From contig NZ_JARIEA010000008.1 in NCBI RefSeq assembly GCF_029267015.1, forward strand, positions 31,292 to 95,291: a DNA stretch of 64,000 nucleotides. The letters run 5' to 3'. A model generated the notes under the pieces. That model saw nothing but the letters and a program-made list of their open reading frames with translations. It was not told the DNA's origin and searched no databases. This document shows, in pieces, positions 43,221 to 52,801 of the stretch. This stretch comes from Sporosarcina ureae. Lineage in GTDB: Bacteria > Bacillota > Bacilli > Bacillales_A > Planococcaceae. How positions within the stretch are numbered: position 1 is the stretch's first letter; every line of letters starts with the position of its first letter. Position numbers and translations under genes: made by a program.

Positions 43221-44513
43221 TTAAATAGCCGTTTCTATTAGCTCTTTTTTATTGCAACTCTTACCGCTTACAGATAATATGTTGTCATTAATTTCATTTA
43301 TCTGCAGAAATATTTTCTCTAAAACTTGAACTACAATACTGTTGCCTGCTAATTGTATTAACTTAGACTGCGATAGCACTTTTCTGTTAAATCCCATGTC
43401 TGCATTGTTCTCTATTAATAAGTCAAACTGACTTTCTTTGAATCCCATTAATAAAAAGCATTCGCGAGGTGTCAGATTCCTATATTTCTTATTGATATCT
43501 GTTAGTACTATATTTTTATATTCTATTATTCCCGAGTTTGGATGACGATCCTGTTTAGTTGTAATTGTTCTGGCAAATTGTTTGTTGTTAGATAAGTCAT
43601 CAGTTGCTAAGATGATGTTATTTTCATATATTTTTTTGCGTGATTGTGTAAAGACAGGCGTACTTTCAATTGCTTCTTGCTTATACTTGTCAATCGAATA
43701 GTCAAGCCTCAAAAACTCCCCTATTGGAGCAATGCGTTCTTCGATTAGAGGTATTCGCTCTAAGTCATTCACCATGAAATATTCATTTATCTCATCCATT
43801 TGTTCGACATTTTTCGCTAGAACACTGACCAAATATGTACGGTTTCGTGATTGAGGTACACCAAAGTTCCTTGCGTTTAAAGTATATATCTTGTTTACAT
43901 AACCCAAGCTTTCCAAATAACTTTGCCACTCATTAAAATTACCTATGTGTTTATTGGAAAGAATATTACTTACGTTCTCCATCAACAAAAAGTTTGGCAA
44001 TTCTTTTTCTGTTTCAGTATACTCTTTGAGTATTCTCTCTATCTCCCAAAGCAATGTTGACCTGTTATTTGCATCTCGATCAATACCTGACGTGTTATTA
44101 TGCCAATGTCCGCTGACCGATAAATCCTGACACGGAAATGAATATGTTAACACATCAGCTTCAGGAAGGTCTGAAGCATGCACGTTAGTAATATCCACAA
44201 AATTGTTATTTCTTTCAATAGCAGATAAAATGCCTTTCAGCTGTATAGTCGGTGTTGCGTTCAGTGCTCTGTTGCTCATTGCGACTTTGCCATCGCTAGA
44301 TAATGCAAACTTGCTTAGAATATCGAGCAAGGACTCTTTAGTATGATGTCTGTAATCTTTAAGGTTTTGGGACCCGTTATGCATAATGTCATAAGCATAC
44401 ATAGCTCCGATTTCCCATTCAACTATTGCCACTACTTCATGTTCCAAGTTACTATTCTTAAGAGCTTGTACTTGACTTCCAATGCCACTGAATGTCTCTA
44501 TAATTCTTAACAT
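43221..44513 (-). CDS. DNA (cytosine-5-)-methyltransferase of the MORC/Z1 operon
   Basis: A 430-residue 5mC methyltransferase. Motif I is ETFSGIGSQ, motif IV is SFPCQDLS with catalytic C128, motif VI is LLMENV, motif VIII is QSRNRTYLV and motif X is LAGNSIVVQVL. The spacer between motifs VIII and IX (about 240-340) should be the target recognition domain. It is the last gene of the operon, 15 nt after the PLD nuclease gene, with GGAGGA before its ATG. It would protect host DNA from the operon's own nuclease. Confidence 0.94.
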   Translation of the reverse strand: MLRIIETFSGIGSQVQALKNSNLEHEVVAIVEWEIGAMYAYDIMHNGSQNLKDYRHHTKESLLDILSKFALSSDGKVAMSNRALNATPTIQLKGILSAIERNNNFVDITNVHASDLPEADVLTYSFPCQDLSVSGHWHNNTSGIDRDANNRSTLLWEIERILKEYTETEKELPNFLLMENVSNILSNKHIGNFNEWQSYLESLGYVNKIYTLNARNFGVPQSRNRTYLVSVLAKNVEQMDEINEYFMVNDLERIPLIEERIAPIGEFLRLDYSIDKYKQEAIESTPVFTQSRKKIYENNIILATDDLSNNKQFARTITTKQDRHPNSGIIEYKNIVLTDINKKYRNLTPRECFLLMGFKESQFDLLIENNADMGFNRKVLSQSKLIQLAGNSIVVQVLEKIFLQINEINDNILSVSGKSCNKKELIETAI

Positions 44514-44528
44514 TGAATTCCTCCGCTC

Positions 44529-45536
44529 TTAAAATAATTTGTCTTGTTTGTTAAAGCTCATAATATATTCGTTATTATTTACCCTAGTTAAATAAAGTGT
44601 AGTGTATCCGGATAACATAAGATCTTGATAACTGATCGGTCTCTTTTCCAACAAACCAATACGACGCCTTATATAATCATACAGATTCATATTAAGAATA
44701 TCCAAGTTACCATTGAATCTTCCTGTTAGTCTCGCATTCAAAACTTGATTGTCGTCTGTATAAATAATAAATTCTTCCCGTGGGAATACTAATGAAAAAG
44801 ATAGACGAGGTGTTTGTTCTATTACTGGAGTTTTATTGTTCACCCACGAATTAATTCCTCGATCATCCCACCGCGGATTATTTTCAGGAGGTAACATGAC
44901 AGTTATATTAAAAGAACGGTGATATTGGGGGTCTATATTCTGTCTCAGCAATTCCCATTTATGCCTTGCTCTTTCTCGTTTCTTTGTTGCCGAATGCTTA
45001 TTTTCAATTCTTGTTGCATCTGATTTGATGTGTTTTTCTTCTTCCATGTCCCCGAACTCTTTATATTCATTCTCATAAAAATCTATGTAACGATCAATCT
45101 TAGGATCTGTACATAATAAAGAGTTTCTTTGTTGCTCTACAAATAATATTTCAGGCAAGTATAGAACTTCGGCTAATATTTCTTTATGTTTAAAAAAGCC
45201 GTTCTCCGAGAAATTTGCGGATCCTATAAATACTTTTTTTTCAGTGACACTACTGAATTCATAAACTTTCATATGATTCGGTATCCCTAGTACCTGGTAA
45301 TAGACCTTTACATTATCATTCTTCTGCATTACGGATTTAAACCCCGAATGATCAGAATTTGAGACTCCTTGAAATGTCATACCGATATACAGCTCAATTT
45401 CTAAATTAGGAAATTCACTTATTATGCGAGATAAATAATCAGAAGAAGCATAACCGCTAACAACGCGTAAGCGTGTGTAGCCCCTAGTTTTCTCACTAAA
45501 TATATTCTCATATAAATTTTCATAGTAAATCTCCAT
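44529..45536 (-). CDS. PLD-type restriction endonuclease, NgoFVII-like
   Basis: A 335-residue protein. The N-terminal 160 residues are a phospholipase-D-type nuclease with one HxK motif (H88, K90 in NHMKVYEF) and GSANFSENG, as in the NgoFVII/BfiI group, which dimerise to make one metal-independent active site. The C-terminal 130 residues (from about GINSWVN) look like the B3-like DNA-recognition domain of the same group and align with the C-terminus of the nuclease at 54796. It lies 14 nt after the upstream gene and 15 nt before the methyltransferase. Confidence 0.87.
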   Translation of the reverse strand: MEIYYENLYENIFSEKTRGYTRLRVVSGYASSDYLSRIISEFPNLEIELYIGMTFQGVSNSDHSGFKSVMQKNDNVKVYYQVLGIPNHMKVYEFSSVTEKKVFIGSANFSENGFFKHKEILAEVLYLPEILFVEQQRNSLLCTDPKIDRYIDFYENEYKEFGDMEEEKHIKSDATRIENKHSATKKRERARHKWELLRQNIDPQYHRSFNITVMLPPENNPRWDDRGINSWVNNKTPVIEQTPRLSFSLVFPREEFIIYTDDNQVLNARLTGRFNGNLDILNMNLYDYIRRRIGLLEKRPISYQDLMLSGYTTLYLTRVNNNEYIMSFNKQDKLF

Positions 45537-45550
45537 TTTTATTCCATCCT

Positions 45551-46237
45551 TTACTTGTTGACTGTTTCAAAAAGTGTAGAAACATAGCCTTTTATGCCAC
45601 CTTTCACCAATTCAGGCGAAGTAGTCAGTAGTTGGGCAGTATTTAACTTTAGCACTTGGCGAAACATTTCTCTTGATTTATCTTCATACCAAGAATACTG
45701 TAGCAGCAATTCTCTGTACATTTCTGTATAATATCCAATACCTGGTCGTTCTACTAACTGTAAAATTGTGTCGGTAGAGTTGTTTTTCAAAACTTCATAT
45801 GTCTCTTCGGTATCCCCTCTCCATGATAGATTGACATACCACCAAATAGTTTTCAACCAGATTCTACGCGACATCTTATAAAAATGGTCTTCGTTCATTC
45901 CCCAACGGGAATGTACTATGTCGGGTATCACACGGATAGATAGATACCGCCACAAATCATCATTAGTAGCTGCCCTATTTGTAAAATTTTCTTCCTCAGC
46001 TAGGATATTATATAATTCGAGTCCAAATGTTAAATCGAAATTGTAATCAAGTTTGTTTGCATTATCGAAGCCGTATTCCACAAATAATTCATCTCTTGCT
46101 TGAATTAATTTTCTACGAAGCTCATGATATTCAGGAGGAAGGTCTACCGGCTCCACCGATGTACTTTTAACAGTGAGCTTTTCAAAATCTCTGTTTGCTT
46201 TATTAACATCATACTGCAAGTTATCCCATTTGATCAT
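45551..46237 (-). CDS. DUF6339-like protein of the MORC/Z1 operon
   Basis: A 228-residue, mostly helical, tryptophan-rich protein (DLWRYLSIRVIPDIV, RWGM, WLKTIWWYVNLSW, ERPGIGYYTEMYRELLLQY). I associate the pattern with DUF6339, seen beside Z1 helicases, but from memory only. No catalytic motif is visible, so it is more likely a structural or adaptor subunit. GGGAGG precedes the ATG, and it overlaps the upstream gene by 17 nt. Confidence 0.75.
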   Translation of the reverse strand: MIKWDNLQYDVNKANRDFEKLTVKSTSVEPVDLPPEYHELRRKLIQARDELFVEYGFDNANKLDYNFDLTFGLELYNILAEEENFTNRAATNDDLWRYLSIRVIPDIVHSRWGMNEDHFYKMSRRIWLKTIWWYVNLSWRGDTEETYEVLKNNSTDTILQLVERPGIGYYTEMYRELLLQYSWYEDKSREMFRQVLKLNTAQLLTTSPELVKGGIKGYVSTLFETVNK

Positions 46238-47186
46238 GTTTACCGCCTCCCATCATTTCTGAATCAAATCTGCTTCTTAATGAGTTTGGGATAGTAAATA
46301 ATGTAGATATATCCACTTCAAATGTAATGACCCAGTAGTTCACTACTGAAAGGATACTGTTAGATACTGCATCATCTGCAGCGTCTAAAGAGTTACCTTC
46401 AATAATAACCACTTGTTGAATGATCATCGACATGGCTTGTACCATTATATCGCCCATTAAGGATCTGCTTGCTCTGGTTTTTCCACTCTTAATTTGTTCA
46501 AAAAGTGGGTGTGCTACATTGAGCTTCAGATTAATATTTGAATTATCAAAACTATCCTCTGTTGCATCTGCCCAATTCTTATCCAGAAGCCACAATGGGC
46601 CGTCTTTTTGATTAAACTCGGTTATTGGGAAAGCAGAGCCCTCTCCATCCACTACAATTGTTAAACTATATAGGTTACCTTCGCTTAATATCATCCCGAC
46701 CTGGTCAGCTTGATAAGGTTTACACTCAAAATTGTCTTTTAGAAATAAGAAAAAATCCATCTCAACACTCCCCCGCAAACTGGCAGCAGGAAAAGAATGT
46801 TCAAAAAGAAATTCAATTCTATTCTGACTATCAGAGAAACTGGCGAAGCTTACTGTTTTTTGAATACTGGAAGTTTTAGAGTATATATGGACAGCAAGAC
46901 CTATACGGTTCTCTTCCACTGTGACTCCATCTTCTCCGAACAAAACAGTAGGATCATTAAATATATATTTCTGCTTTATGAGTAAGTTATTCTCAACTGG
47001 GGTCCATTCTTGATCAAATTCGTTGATTGTTAAAACATCATTAAAATCAGGACCCAGTTCTATTTCTTTTAACCCCCCAGCACTCTCGTAATAAAAGTGT
47101 GGCTCTCCTACTTCAATACCTGCCCGTTCTGACATCGCAGAATCAATCTTCCGGTATAAGAGTATTTGATTGGTAGATTGAATCAT
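46221..47186 (-). CDS. Uncharacterised component of the MORC/Z1 operon
   Basis: A 321-residue soluble protein rich in beta strands (FHYYESAGG-type and GLAVHIYSKTSSI segments), ending in a helix containing DAADDAVSNSILS. I recognise no family and see no nuclease or nucleotide-binding motif. ATG at 47186 is 8 nt after AAGGGG; a TTG lies one codon upstream. It starts 17 nt after the ATPase stop and overlaps the next gene by 17 nt, so it is a constitutive member of the operon. Confidence 0.78.
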   Translation of the reverse strand: MIQSTNQILLYRKIDSAMSERAGIEVGEPHFYYESAGGLKEIELGPDFNDVLTINEFDQEWTPVENNLLIKQKYIFNDPTVLFGEDGVTVEENRIGLAVHIYSKTSSIQKTVSFASFSDSQNRIEFLFEHSFPAASLRGSVEMDFFLFLKDNFECKPYQADQVGMILSEGNLYSLTIVVDGEGSAFPITEFNQKDGPLWLLDKNWADATEDSFDNSNINLKLNVAHPLFEQIKSGKTRASRSLMGDIMVQAMSMIIQQVVIIEGNSLDAADDAVSNSILSVVNYWVITFEVDISTLFTIPNSLRSRFDSEMMGGGKHDQMG

Positions 47187-47202
47187 CAATTTTACCCCTT
47201 TT

Positions 47203-49224
47203 CTACAAAGAACGAATCGCTACGTTTGGTATATAACGATTTGAATAAATTTTTAATACGAGCATTCCTTCAATAATACTATCCGTCTGCAGTTCTGATG
47301 TTATTTCAAGTGTACCTGAACCGTCATTGCTAAGCTTAAAGATAATCCCTTCACTTGGCATGTCACTGTACTTTAAACCAAACATCTCTTCATCTATCTG
47401 ATTTACTTGAAGATCTGAGATATAGAATGGAAAGTTAACAGAACTCCCGATTGCCTTTAACCAGGCATTTGCATCCATTCTCTGTTCCTGTGTCAAAACT
47501 TGCAGGAAAACGTAGTTTACAGAGTTACTCTTAATAAATGCTTTAAATTCCACTTCAACTGTTTCTTCATCTTTCGGGTTAGAACGTATTACTGAAATGT
47601 CAGCACCTCTTGTTTTACTCATACCAGAATTATTCGATGTTTGACCTTCGTCTTTTTTGCGGGTAGATGTTTTTCCAAAGTTTTTTGGCGGAAGCAACAT
47701 TGCACCGAATTTACGGGAAAGACCAGAAGTTGCAGACGTATACTCAGCATCTTTGTCATCTTGATAAGCATTGGTAATTGCCTGATTAGTCCGTTCTTTG
47801 ATCCGTTTGACAATCGTTATATTTACGTCATCCTCCCAATTAGCATGGTCAGATGTTTCAATAGAACGTAAATAGGATTCAAGATTTTTATAACCAGCTT
47901 TTTGAAAGTTGTCTGTTAGCAAGGCATTTGAATTAGGTACAAAAAAGGCTAGTAGAATATGGTTTTCTTTTAACGCTAGATTGCCATTAGCCCATGTACC
48001 GTTGATATTGTATTCAATTACCATACCTGGCTTCCGGCAATATGCCATTACTTTTGGCATGCTACTTTCAATTATATTTTTGTCTTTCACGCCTAAGTAT
48101 TCTAGTCCTGAACGTTTGTTGTTAGGCGGCATCATATCCATTTCCTCATAGCTCACTTCACGAAAAGCAAGAAACCCAACTTCTTCCTTACTGTTTTTTA
48201 ATGCATTGCGGCCCAAATTGATAGGTTGAATATTTATGTTTGTCCCTGTTGCCTTACCTAATAAAGCTGATGTATACAATTCCTGGTATATCTTAAAGAC
48301 TGGCTCGAACTCAAGAGCTTGATGAATTACAGTATTGTTAACTTTACATTCCAAAAATGTACTGTCGAATACTTCTCTGTACTGTTCGTTCCATATACGC
48401 GGAAAATACCATCTCTGTACTGCCATTGCAATGGCATCCTCATATCTATCTTCCCACGGGGACTTCAAGGCGTCCTGATCGACTTCTTCCTTTTCGTCCT
48501 TATTTAAATATGGAATAATAATTGTTGTGCCTGTCTCCGTTTTTTTATAATTCTCCAAGCCAAATATTTGAAGTATTTCTTTTATCTTCTCAGGATCTGT
48601 AATTGGATAAATACGGTCGCTTTCAGTTGAAAGTTCACCCCACCAAGCGATACCGCGCTCATTATTTTCAAGAAGCCTTTCCCCTTTTGCTGGGTCTTCA
48701 ATTATAGAAGCTATTAATCTTTCTGCATACTGACCCTCTTCTTCTATTCGGGTATAATAGATTACAACTCCAACTCCCAATCGGAAGTAACTAGTTTTTC
48801 CATATCCCCAACTTCCCCCAGCACCTTCCTGACTTTGGTTTTTCCCAATTCCGAAAACCAGTTTATGGAAGTTACTGTTGTCTAGAACTTTCATATCTTC
48901 AGAAGTATAATTTCCTGTCAGTCCATATGTGTTTCTATCACTAATCGCAAGAAAGTCTTGATAACCCGGATACATTTCAACCAGTTTCTGATCAATTTCT
49001 TGGAATACAGGCGCTAATTTTTCTGAATTGAACTTATCAATTTTAAAGTCCACAATTGCACTGTGTGCTCCTTTGATTGATGCATCTAGACTGTTCTGAA
49101 TCGATTCCCTCACTACTATATCAATCAAGGGTAAATAGTTATTTTGCAATGATTGCAATATCTTTCCACCGTCATGTGACATACTTTGAACATCATTTAT
49201 TGCATGTTTAATCTGCATTTTCAT
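47203..49224 (-). CDS. GHKL (MORC/MutL-like) ATPase of a restriction system
   Basis: A 673-residue protein with an N-terminal Hsp90/MutL-type ATPase fold. The N box is VRESIQNSLDA (E40, N44), the D-x-G region is AISDRNTYGLTG (D96, G101), and the glycine lid is EGAGGSWGYGKTSYFRLG (134-150). A conserved lysine of the S5-like second domain is plausible but not certain. The ATPase probably acts as a dimeric clamp on DNA. ATG at 49224 is only 4 nt from GAGGAG; ATG at 49218 would be 10 nt away. It overlaps the helicase gene by 17 nt. Confidence 0.87.
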   Translation of the reverse strand: MKMQIKHAINDVQSMSHDGGKILQSLQNNYLPLIDIVVRESIQNSLDASIKGAHSAIVDFKIDKFNSEKLAPVFQEIDQKLVEMYPGYQDFLAISDRNTYGLTGNYTSEDMKVLDNSNFHKLVFGIGKNQSQEGAGGSWGYGKTSYFRLGVGVVIYYTRIEEEGQYAERLIASIIEDPAKGERLLENNERGIAWWGELSTESDRIYPITDPEKIKEILQIFGLENYKKTETGTTIIIPYLNKDEKEEVDQDALKSPWEDRYEDAIAMAVQRWYFPRIWNEQYREVFDSTFLECKVNNTVIHQALEFEPVFKIYQELYTSALLGKATGTNINIQPINLGRNALKNSKEEVGFLAFREVSYEEMDMMPPNNKRSGLEYLGVKDKNIIESSMPKVMAYCRKPGMVIEYNINGTWANGNLALKENHILLAFFVPNSNALLTDNFQKAGYKNLESYLRSIETSDHANWEDDVNITIVKRIKERTNQAITNAYQDDKDAEYTSATSGLSRKFGAMLLPPKNFGKTSTRKKDEGQTSNNSGMSKTRGADISVIRSNPKDEETVEVEFKAFIKSNSVNYVFLQVLTQEQRMDANAWLKAIGSSVNFPFYISDLQVNQIDEEMFGLKYSDMPSEGIIFKLSNDGSGTLEITSELQTDSIIEGMLVLKIYSNRYIPNVAIRSL

Positions 49225-51973
49225 CGGACTCCTCTACATGATCTTCTTCATGTTCCGGTATATTTATCTTAGCGGATATATAGGTAGCAAGTTGTCCACC
49301 TTTCGAAAGTCCAGGGATCATTACATTAATCCCTATTACATCAGTCGGAAGATTTAGAGGCTCCCTTTTGGCATCTTCATCAACAATTAGATCCCTTGCA
49401 GTTCCTTTATCAATTCTATAAATTACAAGTTGAGGCACATTACCGTAACCATACTTTTCTCGTATTGAGCGAACATCTAATATCTTCGAAGTCTGTTTTT
49501 CTTCGGCTGTCAATGTATCTTCAATGTCCACCAGTAAATCAGAAGGAACTCTTAAAGCCCCTATGTTGGTAATCTTCTTATTACTTCTCATTTTTAGCCT
49601 TGTACGTGTGACTGCCTTAGGATTATATCCCTGGATATTCCATTCGCCCGAATCATTTTTGGTTTCTGAAATATCTCCTAAACCAGATAGAACAACACTC
49701 CAACCACCTAATTTATTTGAGTTTTTCCCAACCCACTCAATGAGCGCGGGTAGATTTGACATTTTAATATCATTTTCACAGACTTTATAGTCTTCCAAAA
49801 AAGATTGTACATTTTCCAGAGATATATCTCTCCAAATCATGCTACTTCTTTTCACTTCGGGCTCAGGGAGATTGTTCAAAAACTCTTTTGTACTTTCTAA
49901 GTTATGTTTCAAAATGCCTTCATCATTCTCAAAGTAAATGGTTTGAGAATTAAATCCTGCAAAGTCATATTCCCTCGGTTCAGCAGACTGCATTTTGTTG
50001 CTGGATGTTATCCTAATCAATTTATGGTCAACAGAGTTTTTCACCCTAGGAGCATAATCTGAAGGCGTTTGTCCCCTTCGAGAAAAGCCTATAATTTCAT
50101 CACGTAGTTCTTCATTCATCTGTGATAAGAATTCATACCTTGTCAGAGCATTGTTATCAAGCCACACTCTTGGAAACAGTTCGTATCCTTTTCTATATCC
50201 GAACCAACGACCCATTTGCATTAATGTGTCTGCCTGATTTGTGGTACGTAAAAAGTAAGTAGTAGTCAGTCCTTCTAAGGTCAATCCCCTAGAAAGTGTG
50301 TTTCCACCTACTACAATAAATGCAGGGGCTGTAGCTGTCTTGCTCTTAGGGTAGACTAGTCTGACGATCTGATTATCAGCCTGGGCTCTACTATTGTCGA
50401 TAACTAAGTGAAAACCTTTATGATATTTAGGTTGCCCTTCCTCACCTATGGGGATATGACTGATGAATTCATCTATATCAAGACGCAAGATTCTTTCGAT
50501 ATGACGCTCGACTTCCTCCCATGCCGGATAGTCTGGAACTTCGTCTTTAGATGAGTAACCGCTCATCCCTTCAAGAAAATGCGACCGCTTGAAGTCCAAG
50601 GTTTCATTTTCATACATTATTTTTAATTGAGGAAGTATGAAATTGTAATTTCCTTTAAAGCTTCTTAAGTAAACCTCTATATTTCTCGCAATACTTGTGT
50701 GATCATTAATCCTGAAACTAGTGTGAACTAGCATAGTTATTGGCTTTTGATAGTCAATTGCTCTCATGGCCGCGACAGACAGGATAAACCAGTGTATCGC
50801 ATCCTTAAGGCTATCTGTGACTGGTATATCCTGTTTTTCCTTTTGTGCTTCATGTATAATTTCGGCATCTTCATCCGATATGTCTCTTATTATATCTATA
50901 CGCGGACTCATTTCCGGCTCTTCTGTTCCAAATATCTGTTGTGGACCTATATAGTCTTCCGAAGGTTCCAAAAGTGTTATAAAGTCTTTAGGGTATAGTG
51001 TATCAACGCCTGTATCATTCAGTATATTGGCATATGGTGTGGCAGTATATGCAATATAATTCATACCTTTTACCAGATCCGTGTTAACAAGTTCAAGGAT
51101 TAATCTGTTAATAACAGTTTGATCTTCTTCTTCAATTTTTCTAGTATTAATACTCGCTTGGTCTGCCTCGTCATCTATGATGAGTATTTTTAATTGCTGA
51201 GCTTTATTTTTATCTTCATACAACCACTTTATTAACGAGTTCAGCCTTGTGCTATTCTTCAGACACACCGTAAAATATCTATCTCTACCATTTTCACTCA
51301 AATTAAAATTAGTTATATTATGTTCCGGAGCTTTAGAACGTAAGGAAGGATTATCTACTTGGTGCCAGTGTAAATTACTATTACTACCTGTATTCATATC
51401 GCTGTATAAACGGTTAGCTGTCTGTTGGCGCAGGTTTTCGATAACACCTGAAAAAATTATGAAATAATTAAACCCGTTATCAGCTGCCATAGACATTAAA
51501 GCTGCCATATTCGCTGTTTTACCAGACTGAACATTACCTATAACTAGACCTTTAACAGCACCTGTTTCATTAGAATCCATAGTAAGACTTCTTAAAATTT
51601 CAAAAGAGGAACTCTCAATACTCTTTATAGAGTCGTCTGAAAATCCTTTATTATTTAGGCTAGATTTGTATAATTGCCAGGCTGAATATTTATCTACAGG
51701 GATTTTAGCGTCGTTTAAAGTTTGTACTCCTAACTTGTGCACTTTATGCTTTTCTTCCCTTTTCTCCATTTCATCAATTATTTGATTCCATATTTGTATA
51801 TTCAAATCTTCTCTTTTCAAATTGCATGATGAATATATCATTTGGAAAATCAATTCTTCCGACACACCTGATAAAAACGAAAAATCCCTAACAACTTCCC
51901 AACTTCCATGATTATTGTATTGATTTTCTATGTACTGTTTCAGCTGTGAGTATTTCATATTATCGATTATCAA
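49208..51973 (-). CDS. Z1-domain superfamily 2 helicase/translocase
   Basis: A 921-residue motor protein. Walker A is GNVQSGKT (146-153) and motif II is IIDDEAD (266-271, with two aspartates). ARPTATPYAN is replaced here by TATPYAN (motif III). The C-terminal half has the Z1 signature: GGNTLSRGLTLEGLTT, MGRWFGYRKGY and SRRGQTPSDYAPR. Start is TTG at 51973, 8 nt after AAGGTGG. It is the first gene of the six-gene operon. Z1 helicases were linked to MORC-type ATPases in restriction systems by published genome analysis. Confidence 0.92.
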   Translation of the reverse strand: MIIDNMKYSQLKQYIENQYNNHGSWEVVRDFSFLSGVSEELIFQMIYSSCNLKREDLNIQIWNQIIDEMEKREEKHKVHKLGVQTLNDAKIPVDKYSAWQLYKSSLNNKGFSDDSIKSIESSSFEILRSLTMDSNETGAVKGLVIGNVQSGKTANMAALMSMAADNGFNYFIIFSGVIENLRQQTANRLYSDMNTGSNSNLHWHQVDNPSLRSKAPEHNITNFNLSENGRDRYFTVCLKNSTRLNSLIKWLYEDKNKAQQLKILIIDDEADQASINTRKIEEEDQTVINRLILELVNTDLVKGMNYIAYTATPYANILNDTGVDTLYPKDFITLLEPSEDYIGPQQIFGTEEPEMSPRIDIIRDISDEDAEIIHEAQKEKQDIPVTDSLKDAIHWFILSVAAMRAIDYQKPITMLVHTSFRINDHTSIARNIEVYLRSFKGNYNFILPQLKIMYENETLDFKRSHFLEGMSGYSSKDEVPDYPAWEEVERHIERILRLDIDEFISHIPIGEEGQPKYHKGFHLVIDNSRAQADNQIVRLVYPKSKTATAPAFIVVGGNTLSRGLTLEGLTTTYFLRTTNQADTLMQMGRWFGYRKGYELFPRVWLDNNALTRYEFLSQMNEELRDEIIGFSRRGQTPSDYAPRVKNSVDHKLIRITSSNKMQSAEPREYDFAGFNSQTIYFENDEGILKHNLESTKEFLNNLPEPEVKRSSMIWRDISLENVQSFLEDYKVCENDIKMSNLPALIEWVGKNSNKLGGWSVVLSGLGDISETKNDSGEWNIQGYNPKAVTRTRLKMRSNKKITNIGALRVPSDLLVDIEDTLTAEEKQTSKILDVRSIREKYGYGNVPQLVIYRIDKGTARDLIVDEDAKREPLNLPTDVIGINVMIPGLSKGGQLATYISAKINIPEHEEDHVEESDENAD

Positions 51974-52140
51974 TTAATTTCCACCTTCTATCTTCATTTA
52001 TGACTCAATAAGTAATATTGGTAATTTAATGTGAAACACTTAGAATATATCAATTAAATTATTTTGCCGAATTAACATAGTTAACCTAATATTCACTATA
52101 ATTATATCGCTATATGTAAATTATTGTAGCATGTTTACAT

Positions 52141-52752
52141 ATGATCATACATGCTTCTCTGACTAGTAAAATCACAATAAAGTTACAACCTTTAAACAAT
52201 ACATATATAGATATTGCACTAAACCCTGGTGGTAGTATAGATGTATGGACACAACCTCTCTATCCTATAAATAGAGAGGTTGTATCCGGAATAAAAAAAC
52301 GTTATAACCAGGAATTTAAACAAACAATAGTCGAACTTTACAGATCTGGCACATCTGTGAGGGATTTCAGTAGCAAGTATGGTGAATCTGAAGTAACAAT
52401 TTATAAATGGATTAAAACAATTTCCTTCATTGAAATCAGTGAGTATTTAAATTTTATGGAAGGTTATGAAGAGAAATTTAAACTAGATGAAAAAGAATTC
52501 GTAGCAACGATATTTGATCCTACAGGGGATGCTGGTATGATTTTAATCTTAGGAGATAACGTAGATGGTAAAAAAGAAGGTTTAACTTTTCTCCATCTAT
52601 GCTTGTCGAGAGGCGGAGAAGTAGAACACGGTCTAGATTCTTTAGCCTTCTACAGTCCAGGAGACGCTAGAGCGTTTGTCGAGAATTTATCTAATATGAA
52701 TGCGCTTGAGTTTATGTTCAAGTCACTTGGCTTTAGACCAGGATATTTTTAA
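52141..52752 (+). CDS. IS3 OrfA-like HTH fused to the flanking small protein (outer copy)
   Basis: A 203-residue frame made of unlike parts. Residues 53-95 (KKRYNQEFKQTIVELYRSG, SEVTIYKWIK) are the N-terminal helix-turn-helix of an IS3-family OrfA transposase. From M106 (ATG at 52456) on it is a paralogue of the 99-residue protein at 42837. No ribosome binding site was found for the 52141 start or for 52456. The likely origin is an insertion-sequence remnant joined to the 5' end of a small gene. A perfect 12-bp inverted repeat lies inside at 52252-52282. Whether the fusion is expressed is unknown. Confidence 0.6.
   Translation: MIIHASLTSKITIKLQPLNNTYIDIALNPGGSIDVWTQPLYPINREVVSGIKKRYNQEFKQTIVELYRSGTSVRDFSSKYGESEVTIYKWIKTISFIEISEYLNFMEGYEEKFKLDEKEFVATIFDPTGDAGMILILGDNVDGKKEGLTFLHLCLSRGGEVEHGLDSLAFYSPGDARAFVENLSNMNALEFMFKSLGFRPGYF
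52252..52282. repeat. Perfect 12-bp inverted repeat
   Basis: CAACCTCTCTAT and ATAGAGAGGTTG around a 7-nt loop, directly before the OrfA-like segment. It could be part of the insertion-sequence remnant or an RNA hairpin; there is no T run for termination. Confidence 0.7.
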
Positions 52753-52756
52753 ATAC

Positions 52757-52792
52757 TAAAAAGCAGCCTTACTCCTTAGAGCAGCTGCTTTT
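52757..52792. terminator. Bidirectional terminator
   Basis: AAAAGCAGC pairs with GCTGCTTTT. It resembles the hairpin after the paralogous small gene at 43142-43176 and separates convergent genes. Confidence 0.8.
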
Positions 52793-52801
52793 CCTATTTT
52801 T

